From contig JAHBZM010000001.1 in NCBI GenBank assembly GCA_019635435.1, positions 2,604,001 to 2,668,000 of the forward strand: DNA of 64,000 nt, read 5' to 3'. The DNA is from Ramlibacter sp. (GTDB taxonomy: Bacteria; Pseudomonadota; Gammaproteobacteria; Burkholderiales; Burkholderiaceae_C). The translations under genes and the position numbers were made by a program. Below, piece after piece: positions 52,382 to 61,527 of the stretch; position 1 is the stretch's first letter; every line of letters begins with the position of its first letter. Below the pieces are notes generated by a model that saw only the letters and a list, made by a program, of their open reading frames with translations, was not told the origin of the DNA and searched no databases.

Positions 52382-53076
52382 TGCTGCAAATCGACAACCT
52401 TCACGCCTTCTACGGCAAGAGCCATGTGCTGCATGGCGTGAGCTTCAACGTCAATCAGGGCGAGATCGTCGCGCTGCTCGGGCGCAACGGCTCCGGCCGC
52501 TCCACCACCGCCAAGGCCATCATGGGCATGGTGGACTGCCAGGGGTCCCTGCTGTGGAAGCAGCAGGAGATCATGGGCCGCAAGGCCTACGAGATCGCGC
52601 ACCTGGGCCTGGGCTACGTGCCCGAGAACCGCGACATCTTCCCCAAACTCACCGTGCACCAGAACCTGCTGCTCGGGCAGAAAGGCAAGGGCAAGGGCGG
52701 CCGCTGGTCGTTTGATGACATGTACACCATGTTCCCGCGCCTCAAGGAACGCCAGCACACCGAAGCAGGCGTGCTGTCGGGCGGCGAGCAGCAGATGCTC
52801 ACGCTGTGCCGAACCCTGATGGGCGATCCGGACCTGATCATCATCGACGAGCCCACCGAAGGCCTGGCACCCAAGATCGTCGAACTGGTGGGTGAATACC
52901 TGCTGACCCTGAAGTCGCGCGGCATCTCCGTCTTGCTGATTGAACAGAAGCTCACCATCGCCATGAAGGTGTCGGACCGCGCGCTGGTCATGGGCCATGG
53001 AAGCATCGTGTTTCAAGGCACGCCTGACAGCCTGCGCGCTGACGCCTATATTCGCAAGGAGTGGCTCGAAGTTTGA
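52381..53076 (+). CDS. livF: Branched-chain-type ABC ATPase LivF with Arg in the Walker A motif
   Basis: The 231-aa ATPase has LLGRNGSGRSTT as Walker A, with Arg40 where the canonical motif has Lys, a normal signature LSGGEQQML, Walker B LIIIDEPTEGL and H-loop region LLIEQKLTIAM. The codon is plainly CGC. A Lys-to-Arg change at this place usually weakens ATP hydrolysis, so LivG may do most of the work, or the change is tolerated in this subfamily. It ends the liv gene set and is followed by a weak CCCC-ggc-GGGG-TCTTTT hairpin. Confidence 0.9.
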   Translation: MLQIDNLHAFYGKSHVLHGVSFNVNQGEIVALLGRNGSGRSTTAKAIMGMVDCQGSLLWKQQEIMGRKAYEIAHLGLGYVPENRDIFPKLTVHQNLLLGQKGKGKGGRWSFDDMYTMFPRLKERQHTEAGVLSGGEQQMLTLCRTLMGDPDLIIIDEPTEGLAPKIVELVGEYLLTLKSRGISVLLIEQKLTIAMKVSDRALVMGHGSIVFQGTPDSLRADAYIRKEWLEV

Positions 53077-53077
53077 G

Positions 53078-53094
53078 CCCCGGCGGGGTCTTTT
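53078..53094 (+). terminator. Weak terminator after livF
   Basis: CCCC (53078-53081) and GGGG (53085-53088) with a GGC loop are followed by TCTTTT. The stem is short. Confidence 0.35.
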
Positions 53095-53150
53095 GTCCCA
53101 CCTGTGACAAGGCCCCGTTGCAGCGCAGCATAATCTCCCTACAATCAAAA

Positions 53151-53166
53151 ACGAACGACCGTTCTT
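53151..53166 (+). promoter_or_regulatory. TetR-type operator before the FadB-like gene
   Basis: GAACG (53153-53157), AC and CGTTC (53160-53164) form a perfect dyad flanked by AAAAAC and TTTTCC. It lies 27 nt before the FadB-like start codon. Similar GAACG-N2-CGTTC dyads are, as I recall, bound by TetR-family regulators of fatty-acid degradation in Burkholderiales; no such regulator is in the window. Confidence 0.5.
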
Positions 53167-53191
53167 TTCCAACCCATTGAGGACTCCCAGC

Positions 53192-55291
53192 ATGACCGCT
53201 GAATACAAAGTTCACGGCGACGTCGCCGTGATCACCATGAACAACCCGCCGGTCAATGGCCTGGGTCATGCGACCCGCGTCGGCCTGACCGATGGCCTGT
53301 CCAAAGCCAACGCCGATGCCGCCGTCAAGGCCATCGTCATCACGGGCGCCGGCAAGGCGTTTTCAGGTGGCGCCGACATCAAGGAGTTCGGCACGCCCAA
53401 GGCCCTGGCCGAACCCAATCTGCTGTCGGTCATCATCGCGCTGGAGAACTCGGCCAAGCCCGTGGTGGCCGCCATGCACTCGGTGGCCATGGGCGGCGGG
53501 CTGGAGCTGGCACTGGGTTGCCACTACCGCATTGCCGCACCGGGCACCAGCATTGCGCTGCCCGAGGTCAAGCTGGGCCTGATTCCCGGCGCGGGTGGCA
53601 CGCAGCGCCTGCCGCGCGTGGTCGGCGTGGAAGCCGCGCTCAACATGATCGTCAGCGGCGAGCCCGTCAAGAGCGAGATGCTGGCGCAGCTGCCCGGCCA
53701 GAAGCTGTTCGACAAGATGGCTGCATCGGCCGAGTCGCTGGCTGAGGAAGCCCTGGCCTTGGCCCGCTCCGTGGCCGACACGCGTCCGCTGCCACTGGTG
53801 CGCGACATGAAGGCCAAGCACCCGCTGGGCGACGCCTACTTCCAGTTTGCCCGCAACATGGTCAAGGGCATGGCGAAGAACTATCCGGCGCCCGCCAAGT
53901 GCGTGGACGCCGTCGAGGCCGCCACCAAGATGAAGTTTGACGACGGCATGGTGCTGGAGCGCGAGATTTTCACGGCGCTGATGTTCACGCCCGAATGCCG
54001 CGCCTTGCGCCACCTGTTCGTGGCCGAGCGCGCTGCCTCCAAGATTCCCGATGTGCCCGAGGACACGCCCAAGCGCGACATCAAGTCGGTGGCCGTGATT
54101 GGTGCCGGCACCATGGGCGGCGGCATTTCCATGAACTTCCTCAATGCCGGCATCCCGGTCAAGATCCTGGAGATGAAGCAGGAGGCGCTGGACAAGGGCG
54201 TTGCCACTATCCGCAAGAACTACGAAGCCCAGGTCAAGAAGGGCAAGCTCAAGCAGGACAAGTACGACCAGCGCATGGCCCTGCTGAGCACCACGCTGAG
54301 CTACGACGAGCTCAAGGACGCCGACCTCGTGATCGAGGCCGTGTTCGAGGAAATGGGCGTCAAGGAAAAGGTCTTCAAGGAACTTGACCGCGTGATGAAG
54401 CCCGGCGCCATCCTCGCGTCCAACACGTCCACGCTGGACGTGAACAAGATCGCCTCGTTCACCAAGCGCCCGCAGGACGTGGTCGGCATGCACTTCTTCA
54501 GCCCTGCCAACGTCATGAAGTTGCTGGAGGTGGTGCGCGGCGAGAAGACCGCCAAGGACGTGCTGGCCACGGTCATGGCCATTGGCAAGAAGATCAAGAA
54601 GACGGCCGTGGTCTCGGGCGTGTGCGATGGCTTCATCGGCAACCGCATGATCGAGCAGTACAGCCGCCAGGCCGGCTTCCTGCTGGACGAAGGTGCGCTG
54701 CCGCAGCAGGTGGACAAGGCTATCGAGAAGTTCGGCTTTGCCATGGGCCCGTTCCGCATGGGCGACCTGGCGGGCAACGACATTGGCTGGGCCATCCGCA
54801 AGCGCCGTGCCACCGAGCGCGCCGACATGAAATACAGCCGCACCGCCGACAAGCTGTGCGAGCTGGGCCGCTTTGGCCAGAAAACCGGTGCCGGCTGGTA
54901 TGACTACAAGCCGGGCAAACGCGATGCCATCCCGTCTGACCTGGTCAACAAGATGATCGAGGACCATCGCAAGGAACTGGGCATCACGCCGCGCAAGATT
55001 TCGGACGAGGAAATCGTGCAGCGCCTGGTGTTTGCACTGGTCAACGAGGGTGCGCACATCCTGGAAGACGGCATTGCCTCCAAATCCGGCGACATCGACA
55101 TGGTCTACCTCACGGGCTACGGCTTCCCGATCTACCGTGGTGGCCCGATGCAGTACGCCGACCAGGTAGGCCTGTTCAACGTGGTCGAAGCCATGAAGCG
55201 CTTCCAGAAAAACCCGCTGGACGATGCCAAGTTCTGGGAGCCGGCGCCGTTGCTGACCAAGCTGGTGGCTGAGGGCAAGGGCTTCAACTGA
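53192..55291 (+). CDS. Bifunctional enoyl-CoA hydratase / 3-hydroxyacyl-CoA dehydrogenase
   Basis: The 699-aa fatty-acid oxidation enzyme has an N-terminal crotonase domain (AFSGGADIKEFG, SVAMGGGLELALGCHYRIA, LGLIPGAGGTQRLPR) and a C-terminal dehydrogenase domain beginning VAVIGAGTMGGGISMNF at about residue 300, with HFFSPANVMKLLEVV and DGFIGNRM later. It corresponds to FadB/FadJ and carries out two middle steps of beta-oxidation. ATG 53192 follows GAGGA. It starts a rightward series of acyl-CoA genes and is preceded by a TetR-type dyad. Confidence 0.95.
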   Translation: MTAEYKVHGDVAVITMNNPPVNGLGHATRVGLTDGLSKANADAAVKAIVITGAGKAFSGGADIKEFGTPKALAEPNLLSVIIALENSAKPVVAAMHSVAMGGGLELALGCHYRIAAPGTSIALPEVKLGLIPGAGGTQRLPRVVGVEAALNMIVSGEPVKSEMLAQLPGQKLFDKMAASAESLAEEALALARSVADTRPLPLVRDMKAKHPLGDAYFQFARNMVKGMAKNYPAPAKCVDAVEAATKMKFDDGMVLEREIFTALMFTPECRALRHLFVAERAASKIPDVPEDTPKRDIKSVAVIGAGTMGGGISMNFLNAGIPVKILEMKQEALDKGVATIRKNYEAQVKKGKLKQDKYDQRMALLSTTLSYDELKDADLVIEAVFEEMGVKEKVFKELDRVMKPGAILASNTSTLDVNKIASFTKRPQDVVGMHFFSPANVMKLLEVVRGEKTAKDVLATVMAIGKKIKKTAVVSGVCDGFIGNRMIEQYSRQAGFLLDEGALPQQVDKAIEKFGFAMGPFRMGDLAGNDIGWAIRKRRATERADMKYSRTADKLCELGRFGQKTGAGWYDYKPGKRDAIPSDLVNKMIEDHRKELGITPRKISDEEIVQRLVFALVNEGAHILEDGIASKSGDIDMVYLTGYGFPIYRGGPMQYADQVGLFNVVEAMKRFQKNPLDDAKFWEPAPLLTKLVAEGKGFN

Positions 55292-55302
55292 AGTTCCACG
55301 TC

Positions 55303-56778
55303 ATGATCAAGCGCGTGTTGCTGGCGTTGGTGGGGGTGGTGCTGCTGCTTGTGGCGGCGGTGGCCATCAACACCCTGCGCCAGGGCTCGCGCCAGATTGA
55401 CGTGCCGCCGGCCCCCCCGCTGGCCATTGACGAGAAGGGCCTGGCCGACAAGCTGTCAGGTGCGATCCGCTTCAAGACCATCTCCAGCCACGAAGACCCG
55501 CAGCTCAACGCCGAAGAGTTCCGCAAGTTCCACGCCTACCTCGCACAACGCTTCCCCAGGGTTCATGCCACGCTGCAGCGCGAGGTTGTCGGTGGCCTGA
55601 GCCTGCTCTACACCTGGCCGGGCAGCGACCCGAAGGCCTTGCCCATCATGCTGATGGCGCACCAGGACGTGGTGCCCATTGCCCCGGGCACGGAAGCCAA
55701 CTGGAAGGCAGAGCCATTCGCCGGCGAAATCAAGGACGGCTTCGTCTGGGGCCGCGGCGCCTGGGACGACAAGGCCAACCTGATCTCGCAGCTTGAGGCC
55801 CTCGAGATGCTCGTGGCCAGCGGCTTCAAGCCGCGCCAGACCATCTACCTGGCCTCGGGCGCCGATGAAGAGGTAGGGGGCCTGCGCGGCGCGGCGCAGA
55901 TCGCCAGGCTGCTGCAGTCACGCAACGTCAAGCTCGACTTCGTCATCGACGAAGGCCTGCTGATCACCGACGGCATTATGCCGGGCCTGAGCCGGCCGGC
56001 AGCACTGATCGGCATCGCCGAAAAAGGCTACCTGTCGGTGGTCATGAAGGTGCCGGCCACGCCGGGCCATTCGTCCATGCCACCACCGCAGGGCAGCAGC
56101 GCCATTGCCATGATGAGCGCGGCCTTGCGCCGCCTGGACGACGAGCAGCTGCCCGCGAGCATCCGCGGCGTGGCGCGCGAGATGTTCGAGACCGTGGCCC
56201 CCGAGATGAGCGGCTTTGGCCGCGTGGCGCTGAGCAACCTGTGGCTGTTTGGCCCGCTGGTGCGGGCCCAGCTTGAAAAGGGCGCCAGCACCAACGCCAT
56301 GATCCGCACCACCACGGCGCTGACCATCGTGAACGCCGGCAACAAGGACAACGTGCTCCCCGGCATGGCCGAGGCCACGGTGAACTTCCGTTTGCTGCCT
56401 GGCGACACGCGCGACAGCGTCATGCAGCACGTCAAGGACAAGGCCGCCAACGACCGATTCGAACTCTCCGCGCTGCCGGGCAGTGCCGAGCCTTCGCCCA
56501 TTTCACCCACGGCATCCAGTTCGTACCAGCTGATCAACCGCACGGTGCGCTCGCTGTTCCCCGAGGCCATCGTCGCGCCGGGCCTGATGGTGGCGGCCAC
56601 GGATTCGCGCCATTTCAGCGCCATCAGTGACCATGTCTACCGCTTCTCGCCGGTGCGCGCGAAGCCGGAAGACCTGTCGCGCTTTCACGGCACCAACGAA
56701 CGCATCGCCAGCACCAACCTGGCCGAGCTGGTCCGCTTTTATCACCAACTGTTGCGCAACACCGCTGCAACGCCCTGA
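55303..56778 (+). CDS. M20-family metallopeptidase, membrane-anchored
   Basis: The 491-aa protein has one N-terminal membrane segment (VLLALVGVVLLLVAAVAI) and the M20 metal-site sequences LMAHQDVVPI, GRGAWDDKANL, ASGADEEVGGLRG and late ATDSRHFSAISDHVYRF. It resembles the PM20D1/carboxypeptidase-S group, some of which make or cleave N-acyl amino acids. It sits 11 nt after the FadB-like gene and 27 nt before thiolase, so it is part of the beta-oxidation unit; a role in releasing fatty acids from N-acyl amino acids is an inference from that setting. Confidence 0.85.
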   Translation: MIKRVLLALVGVVLLLVAAVAINTLRQGSRQIDVPPAPPLAIDEKGLADKLSGAIRFKTISSHEDPQLNAEEFRKFHAYLAQRFPRVHATLQREVVGGLSLLYTWPGSDPKALPIMLMAHQDVVPIAPGTEANWKAEPFAGEIKDGFVWGRGAWDDKANLISQLEALEMLVASGFKPRQTIYLASGADEEVGGLRGAAQIARLLQSRNVKLDFVIDEGLLITDGIMPGLSRPAALIGIAEKGYLSVVMKVPATPGHSSMPPPQGSSAIAMMSAALRRLDDEQLPASIRGVAREMFETVAPEMSGFGRVALSNLWLFGPLVRAQLEKGASTNAMIRTTTALTIVNAGNKDNVLPGMAEATVNFRLLPGDTRDSVMQHVKDKAANDRFELSALPGSAEPSPISPTASSSYQLINRTVRSLFPEAIVAPGLMVAATDSRHFSAISDHVYRFSPVRAKPEDLSRFHGTNERIASTNLAELVRFYHQLLRNTAATP

Positions 56779-56805
56779 CTCCCAACACTTCAGAAAGGCC
56801 CTGCC

Positions 56806-57981
56806 ATGACCAACGCCGTAATTGTCTCCACCGCCCGCACACCGCTCGCCAAGAGCTGGAAAGGCGCCTTCAACATGACCCATGGCGCCACGCTGGGCGG
56901 GCACGCCGTCAGGCACGCCATCCAGCGCGCCGGCATTGATGCCGCCGAGGTGGAAGACGTGATCATGGGCTGCGCCAACCCCGAAGGCGCCACGGGCGCC
57001 AACATCGCGCGCCAGATCGCGCTGATGGCCGACTGCCCCATCACCGTGTCGGGCGTGACCGTGAACCGCTTCTGCTCGTCGGGCCTGCAGACCATTGCCC
57101 TGGCGGCCCAGCGCGTCATTGCCGGTGAAGGCGACGTCTATGTGGCCGGTGGCGTGGAAAGCATTTCCTGCGTGCAGCAGGAAATGAACACGCACATGAT
57201 GCGCGACCCCGAACTGAACAAGAAGAAGCCCGAGATCTACTGGAACATGCTGCAGACGGCCGAGCAGGTCGCCAAGCGCTACAACATTGGCCGCGACGCC
57301 ATGGACGAGTACGGCGCCGCCAGCCAGCAGAAAGCTTGCGCCGCCCAGGCCGCCGGCAAGTTCAACGACGAAATCGCCCCCATCACGGTCAAGGCCGGCG
57401 TGGCAGACGCCGTCATGGGCCTGATCACCAAGGAAGTGACCGTGAGCGCCGACGAAGGCCTGCGCGAAGGCACGACCAAGGAAGGCATCAGCGGCATCAA
57501 GCCCGCCATCCCCGGTGGCGTGATCTCGGCCGGCAATGCCAGCCAGTTCTCTGACGGCGCCGGCGCCTGCGTGGTCATGAGCGAAGAGCTGGCCAGCAAG
57601 CGCGGCCTGAAGCCTCTGGGCCGCTTCCTGGGCTTTGCCGTGGCCGGCTGCGAACCCGACGAAATGGGCATTGGCCCCGTGTTCGCCGTGCCCAAGGTGC
57701 TCAAGCGCCTGGGCCTGACGGTCAATGACATCGACCTGTGGGAACTCAATGAAGCCTTTGCCGTGCAGGTCATGTACTGCCGCGACAAGCTGGGCATCCC
57801 GGCGGACCGCCTGAACGTCAACGGTGGCGCAATTGCCGTGGGCCACCCCTACGGTGTGAGCGGCCAGCGCCTGACCGGCCACGCCCTGATCGAGGGCAAG
57901 CGCCGCGGCGCCAAGCGCGTGGTCGTGACCATGTGCATTGGCGGCGGCATGGGCGCGGCTGGCGTCTTCGAAGTTCTTTAA
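56806..57981 (+). CDS. Acetyl-CoA acyltransferase (thiolase)
   Basis: The 391-aa thiolase cleaves 3-ketoacyl-CoA in the last step of beta-oxidation. Active-site Cys90 lies in VNRFCSSGLQT, the catalytic His in GGAIAVGHPYGVSGQR and the second Cys in VVVTMCIGGGMGAAG. Size and motifs match FadA-type degradative thiolases. An AAGG site precedes ATG 56806. It works with the FadB-like protein upstream and the dehydrogenase downstream. Confidence 0.95.
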   Translation: MTNAVIVSTARTPLAKSWKGAFNMTHGATLGGHAVRHAIQRAGIDAAEVEDVIMGCANPEGATGANIARQIALMADCPITVSGVTVNRFCSSGLQTIALAAQRVIAGEGDVYVAGGVESISCVQQEMNTHMMRDPELNKKKPEIYWNMLQTAEQVAKRYNIGRDAMDEYGAASQQKACAAQAAGKFNDEIAPITVKAGVADAVMGLITKEVTVSADEGLREGTTKEGISGIKPAIPGGVISAGNASQFSDGAGACVVMSEELASKRGLKPLGRFLGFAVAGCEPDEMGIGPVFAVPKVLKRLGLTVNDIDLWELNEAFAVQVMYCRDKLGIPADRLNVNGGAIAVGHPYGVSGQRLTGHALIEGKRRGAKRVVVTMCIGGGMGAAGVFEVL

Positions 57982-58054
57982 TCCGCGCTCTGCACAGCGG
58001 GCCAAGGCAACGCGTTCGCGCGCGGCTTTGGCCCGTGTCACTTGAGGTTCCGTC

Positions 58055-59902
58055 ATGAGTCTTCGCCCCACGCTTGATTTTCTGCTCTACGACTGGCTCC
58101 AGGCCGAAGGCCTGAACCAGCGCGAGCGCTTTGCCGACCACTCGCGCGAAACCTTTGATGCGGTGCTGGACACCTGCGAGCGCATTGCGCGCGAGAAATA
58201 CGCGCCGTTCAACCGCACGGTGGACATAGAGGAGCCCCGCTTCGACGGCGACAAGGTCATCCTGCCCCAGTGCACGCATGACGCCAACCGGGCCTATGCC
58301 GAGTCAGGCATGCTCAGCGCCGCCCAGGACCACGACGAGGGTGGCATGCAGTTGCCCTACACGATCGAGGCGGCCGCCAACGGCTTCTTCGGCCTGGCCT
58401 CGGTCAGCATGGGCTCGAGCCTGCTGACCAAGGGCAATGCCAACCTGCTGCTGGTGCATGGCACCGAGATGCAGAAGGCCGTGTTTGCGCGCAATGAATT
58501 TGCCGGCCGCTTCTCGGGCACCATGTGCCTGAGCGAACCGCATGCGGGCTCGTCGCTGAGCGACATCACCACCCGCGCCGTGCCGGACGGCGAGGGCGCC
58601 GAAACCGATCCGCTCGGCCCGCGCTACCGCCTCAAGGGCAACAAGATGTGGATTTCGGCGGGCGAGCACGAGCTGACCGAAAACATCATCCACCTGGTGC
58701 TGGCCAAGATCCCCGGGCCCGATGGCAAGCTGATTCCGGGCACACGCGGCATCTCGCTGTTCATCGTGCCCAAGAAACTGGTGGATACGCAGGGGCAACT
58801 CACCGGCGTGCGCAATGACGTGGCCCTGGCCGGCCTGAACCACAAGCTGGGCTGGCGCGGCACCACCAACACGCTGCTGAACTTCGGTGAAGGCAAATTC
58901 CCGGTGGACGGGCAGGCCGGCGCCGTGGGCTACCTCGTGGGCAAGCCGCACGAAGGCCTGCGCTGCATGTTCCACATGATGAATGAGGCGCGCATTGGCG
59001 TGGGCACGGCGGCGGTGATGCTGGGCTTGGCGGGCTACTATGCCTCGCTCGACTACGCGCGCAACCGGCCCCAGGGGCGGCCCGTACAGAAAAGCGGCGC
59101 AGGCCAGGCAGGCAAGGACTCGTCGCAGCCGCAGGTCCGCATCATTGAACATGCCGACGTCAAGCGCATGCTGCTGGCCCAGAAGAGCTATTGCGAGGGC
59201 GCTCTGGCCCTGGAGCTGTACTGCGCGCGCCTTGTCGATGAGCAGCACACGGGCGATGCCGCCGCCGCTGACGAGGCGCGGCTGCTGCTGGAAGTGCTCA
59301 CGCCCATTGCCAAGAGCTGGCCCAGCGAATGGTGCCTGGAGGCCAATTCACTGGCGATCCAGATCCACGGTGGCTATGGTTACACGCGCGACTTCCCTGT
59401 CGAGCAGTACTGGCGCGACAATCGCCTGAACATGATCCACGAGGGCACGCATGGGATCCAGGCCGCGGACCTGCTGGGCCGCAAGGTGCTCATGGAAGGT
59501 GGCAAGGGCCTGCAACTGCTCGCTGCGCGCATCAACGCGACCATCGAGCGCGCCATCCAGCGGCCCGATCTTGCGGCCCACGCCAACGCGCTGGGCCAGG
59601 CCCTGCAGCAGGTGGGCGCCGCGACCAAGGCCGCCTGGTCCACGGGTGATCCGGCCGACGCACTGCCCAACGCCGTGCCCTACATGCAGGCCTTTGGCCA
59701 CATGGTGCTGGCCTGGATCTGGCTGGATGTGGCGCTCGCCGTCCCACCACTGGACGCTAGCAATTCGGTAGCAGCACATGCCGGCCGGCTGCGGGCTACC
59801 GCCTATTTCTTCCATTATGAGTTGCCCAAGATAGGGGCCTGGCTGCAGGTGGTCTCCCAACGCGACCTGACCTGTGCCGACATGCCTGAAGAGGCGTTCT
59901 GA
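58055..59902 (+). CDS. Acyl-CoA dehydrogenase (large, with C-terminal extension)
   Basis: The 615-aa flavoprotein introduces the first double bond in beta-oxidation. It has MCLSEPHAGSSLSDITTRA, FHMMNEARIGVGTAAVMLGL, IQIHGGYGYTRDFPVEQYWRD and NMIHEGTHGIQAADLLGRKV, the order of the family, plus an extra C-terminal domain of about 150 residues common in the large class. A short palindrome (GCTAGCAATTCGGTAGC) falls within the extension near 59756. Its stop overlaps the start of a 67-aa membrane protein. Confidence 0.95.
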   Translation: MSLRPTLDFLLYDWLQAEGLNQRERFADHSRETFDAVLDTCERIAREKYAPFNRTVDIEEPRFDGDKVILPQCTHDANRAYAESGMLSAAQDHDEGGMQLPYTIEAAANGFFGLASVSMGSSLLTKGNANLLLVHGTEMQKAVFARNEFAGRFSGTMCLSEPHAGSSLSDITTRAVPDGEGAETDPLGPRYRLKGNKMWISAGEHELTENIIHLVLAKIPGPDGKLIPGTRGISLFIVPKKLVDTQGQLTGVRNDVALAGLNHKLGWRGTTNTLLNFGEGKFPVDGQAGAVGYLVGKPHEGLRCMFHMMNEARIGVGTAAVMLGLAGYYASLDYARNRPQGRPVQKSGAGQAGKDSSQPQVRIIEHADVKRMLLAQKSYCEGALALELYCARLVDEQHTGDAAAADEARLLLEVLTPIAKSWPSEWCLEANSLAIQIHGGYGYTRDFPVEQYWRDNRLNMIHEGTHGIQAADLLGRKVLMEGGKGLQLLAARINATIERAIQRPDLAAHANALGQALQQVGAATKAAWSTGDPADALPNAVPYMQAFGHMVLAWIWLDVALAVPPLDASNSVAAHAGRLRATAYFFHYELPKIGAWLQVVSQRDLTCADMPEEAF

Positions 59903-60105
59903 TGGCCTCGGCCAGGGCCATCGCCTGGGTCGAACGCGGCGTCTGGATCTGCATCTACGCGGGCCTGCTCATGCTGGTGCTGGGCCTGGCGGCGCGCGAA
60001 TCGAGCCCCGTCGCCGCCACGCTGCTGATGGTGACTGGCGCGCTGCTCGCCGCGGCCGGCGTCGTCCTGATCTGGGTGCGCTCGCGCCTGCGCGAAGACA
60101 GCTGA
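59902..60105 (+). CDS. Small two-helix membrane protein
   Basis: The 67-aa product has two hydrophobic segments (VWICIYAGLLMLVLGLAA and LLMVTGALLAAAGVVLIW) and a charged end. Its ATG overlaps the TGA of the acyl-CoA dehydrogenase gene by one base (TGATG), so it is translationally coupled. I do not recognise the family. The coding case rests on the overlap and the membrane pattern. Confidence 0.7.
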   Translation: MASARAIAWVERGVWICIYAGLLMLVLGLAARESSPVAATLLMVTGALLAAAGVVLIWVRSRLREDS

Positions 60106-60189
60106 CGGGAATCGCGCCCGGGACATGCGCGGCCCCGTCAACCGTCGCACAATCAACGTTTACCTGACCCCCCCAAAGAGGACACCCAG

Positions 60190-60981
60190 ATGACCCGAAC
60201 CATCCAGCAATTGTTTGACCTGAGCGGCAAGACCGCGCTCGTGACCGGCGGCTCGCGCGGCCTGGGCCTGCAGATGGCCCACGCGCTCGGCGAGGCCGGC
60301 GCCAGGATCATGCTGAGTTCGCGCAAGGCCGAGGACCTGGAACAAGCCGTGGCCGATCTGCAGGCCGCGGGCATTGACGCGCGCTGGATCGCCGCCGATT
60401 GCGCCAGGGAAGAAGACATCCGCCGGCTGGCCGACGAAACCCTGCAGCGCATGGGCCAGATCGACATCCTGGTCAACAACGCGGGCGCCGCCTGGGGTGC
60501 CCCGGCAGAGGACCACCCGGTCGAGGCCTGGGACAAGGTGATGAACCTCAACATCCGCGGCTACTTCATCCTGAGCCAGCACGTGGCCAAGCACAGCATG
60601 ATCCCGCGCCAGCAGGGCCGCATCATCAACCTGGCCAGCATCGCCGGCCTGGGCGGCAACCCGCCCGAGATGCAGACCGTGGCCTACAACACCTCCAAGG
60701 GCGCGGTGGTCAACTTCACGCGCGCGCTGGGCTGTGAATGGGGCAAGTACAACATCACCGTCAATGCCATCTGCCCGGGCTTTTTCCCCAGCAAGATGAC
60801 CATGGGCACGCTCAAGGCCCTGGGCGAGGAAAAGCTGGCTGCGCATGCGCCACTCAAGCGCCTGGGTGACGACGAAGACCTCAAGGGCATCACGCTGCTG
60901 TATGCGTCGGATGCCGGCAAGCACATCACGGGCCAGTGGCTGGCGGTGGACGGGGGCGTGAGCGTGATTACCGGAGGCTGA
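60190..60981 (+). CDS. Short-chain dehydrogenase/reductase
   Basis: The 263-aa enzyme has the cofactor motif LVTGGSRGLGLQMA, NNAGAAWG and the catalytic YNTSK segment in TVAYNTSKGAVVNFTRAL, followed by NAICPGFFPSKMT. This is a classical SDR of the 3-oxoacyl reductase/gluconate dehydrogenase type. AAGAGGA precedes ATG 60190. It lies among acyl-CoA genes, so a 3-hydroxyacyl or related alcohol substrate is likely. Confidence 0.9.
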   Translation: MTRTIQQLFDLSGKTALVTGGSRGLGLQMAHALGEAGARIMLSSRKAEDLEQAVADLQAAGIDARWIAADCAREEDIRRLADETLQRMGQIDILVNNAGAAWGAPAEDHPVEAWDKVMNLNIRGYFILSQHVAKHSMIPRQQGRIINLASIAGLGGNPPEMQTVAYNTSKGAVVNFTRALGCEWGKYNITVNAICPGFFPSKMTMGTLKALGEEKLAAHAPLKRLGDDEDLKGITLLYASDAGKHITGQWLAVDGGVSVITGG

Positions 60982-61006
60982 AGTGAACCACCCCCGATGC
61001 GCCTGC

Positions 61007-61031
61007 GGCGCCTCCCCCTCAAGGGGGCGCC
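61007..61031. repeat. GC-rich palindromic intergenic element
   Basis: GGCGCC (61007-61012) and GGCGCC (61026-61031) with inner CCC/GGG pairs form a strong hairpin between the SDR and thioesterase genes. It resembles the intergenic palindromes I associate with Comamonadaceae genomes. No T run follows. Confidence 0.5.
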
Positions 61032-61083
61032 ACCAGCAGCCCGGCAAAGCCGGTTCTGCGCTGGCCCCGAATGGGAGGGATTT

Positions 61084-61512
61084 GTGAAGTTCGGCGTCGA
61101 TATTCCTTTCGTCAATCACCTGGGCTTTGACCTGGTGCTGTTTGAGGGCGGCCAGTCGCAGATTGACTACGAGCCCAAACCCGAACACCTCAACTCGTTT
61201 GGTGTGACGCACGGTGGCGCCTCCATGACCCTGCTGGACGTGAGCATGGCCGTGGCCGCGCGCAGCGTGCAAAAGGACATGGGCGTGGTCACCATCGAGA
61301 TGAAGACCAGCTTCATGCAGCCCGCGCGCGGCAAGCTCAGCGGCAAGGGCCGGCTGATCCACCGCACCGCCACCATGGCTTTCGTGGAAGCCACCATTTT
61401 TGACGGCGAGGGCAAGACCTGTGCCCACGCCACCGGCACGTTCAAGTACGTGAAGCGCCTGCCCACCGGGCCCAGAAGCGCCAACCCCCTGAACGTGATT
61501 TCAACCGACTGA
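61084..61512 (+). CDS. PaaI-type hotdog-fold thioesterase
   Basis: The 142-aa protein has the hotdog motif LNSFGVTHGGASMTLLDVSM, with the HGG turn and the following helix Asp, and later VTIEMKTSFMQPARG. Such enzymes hydrolyse acyl-CoA thioesters. GTG 61084 was selected because GGGAGGG lies a few bases upstream and the N-terminus fits; the longer in-frame start would translate a palindromic intergenic element. It lies 15 nt before the next gene and probably shares a transcript with it. Confidence 0.85.
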   Translation: MKFGVDIPFVNHLGFDLVLFEGGQSQIDYEPKPEHLNSFGVTHGGASMTLLDVSMAVAARSVQKDMGVVTIEMKTSFMQPARGKLSGKGRLIHRTATMAFVEATIFDGEGKTCAHATGTFKYVKRLPTGPRSANPLNVISTD

Positions 61513-61527
61513 ACAAGGAGACTTTCC

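Noticed and set aside
53363..55057. Long antisense frames opposite the FadB-like gene and similar ones at 46072-47853, 47814-49331 and 56503-58071
   Set aside because: All lie over well-supported enzymes, lack motifs and show composition expected of shadows.
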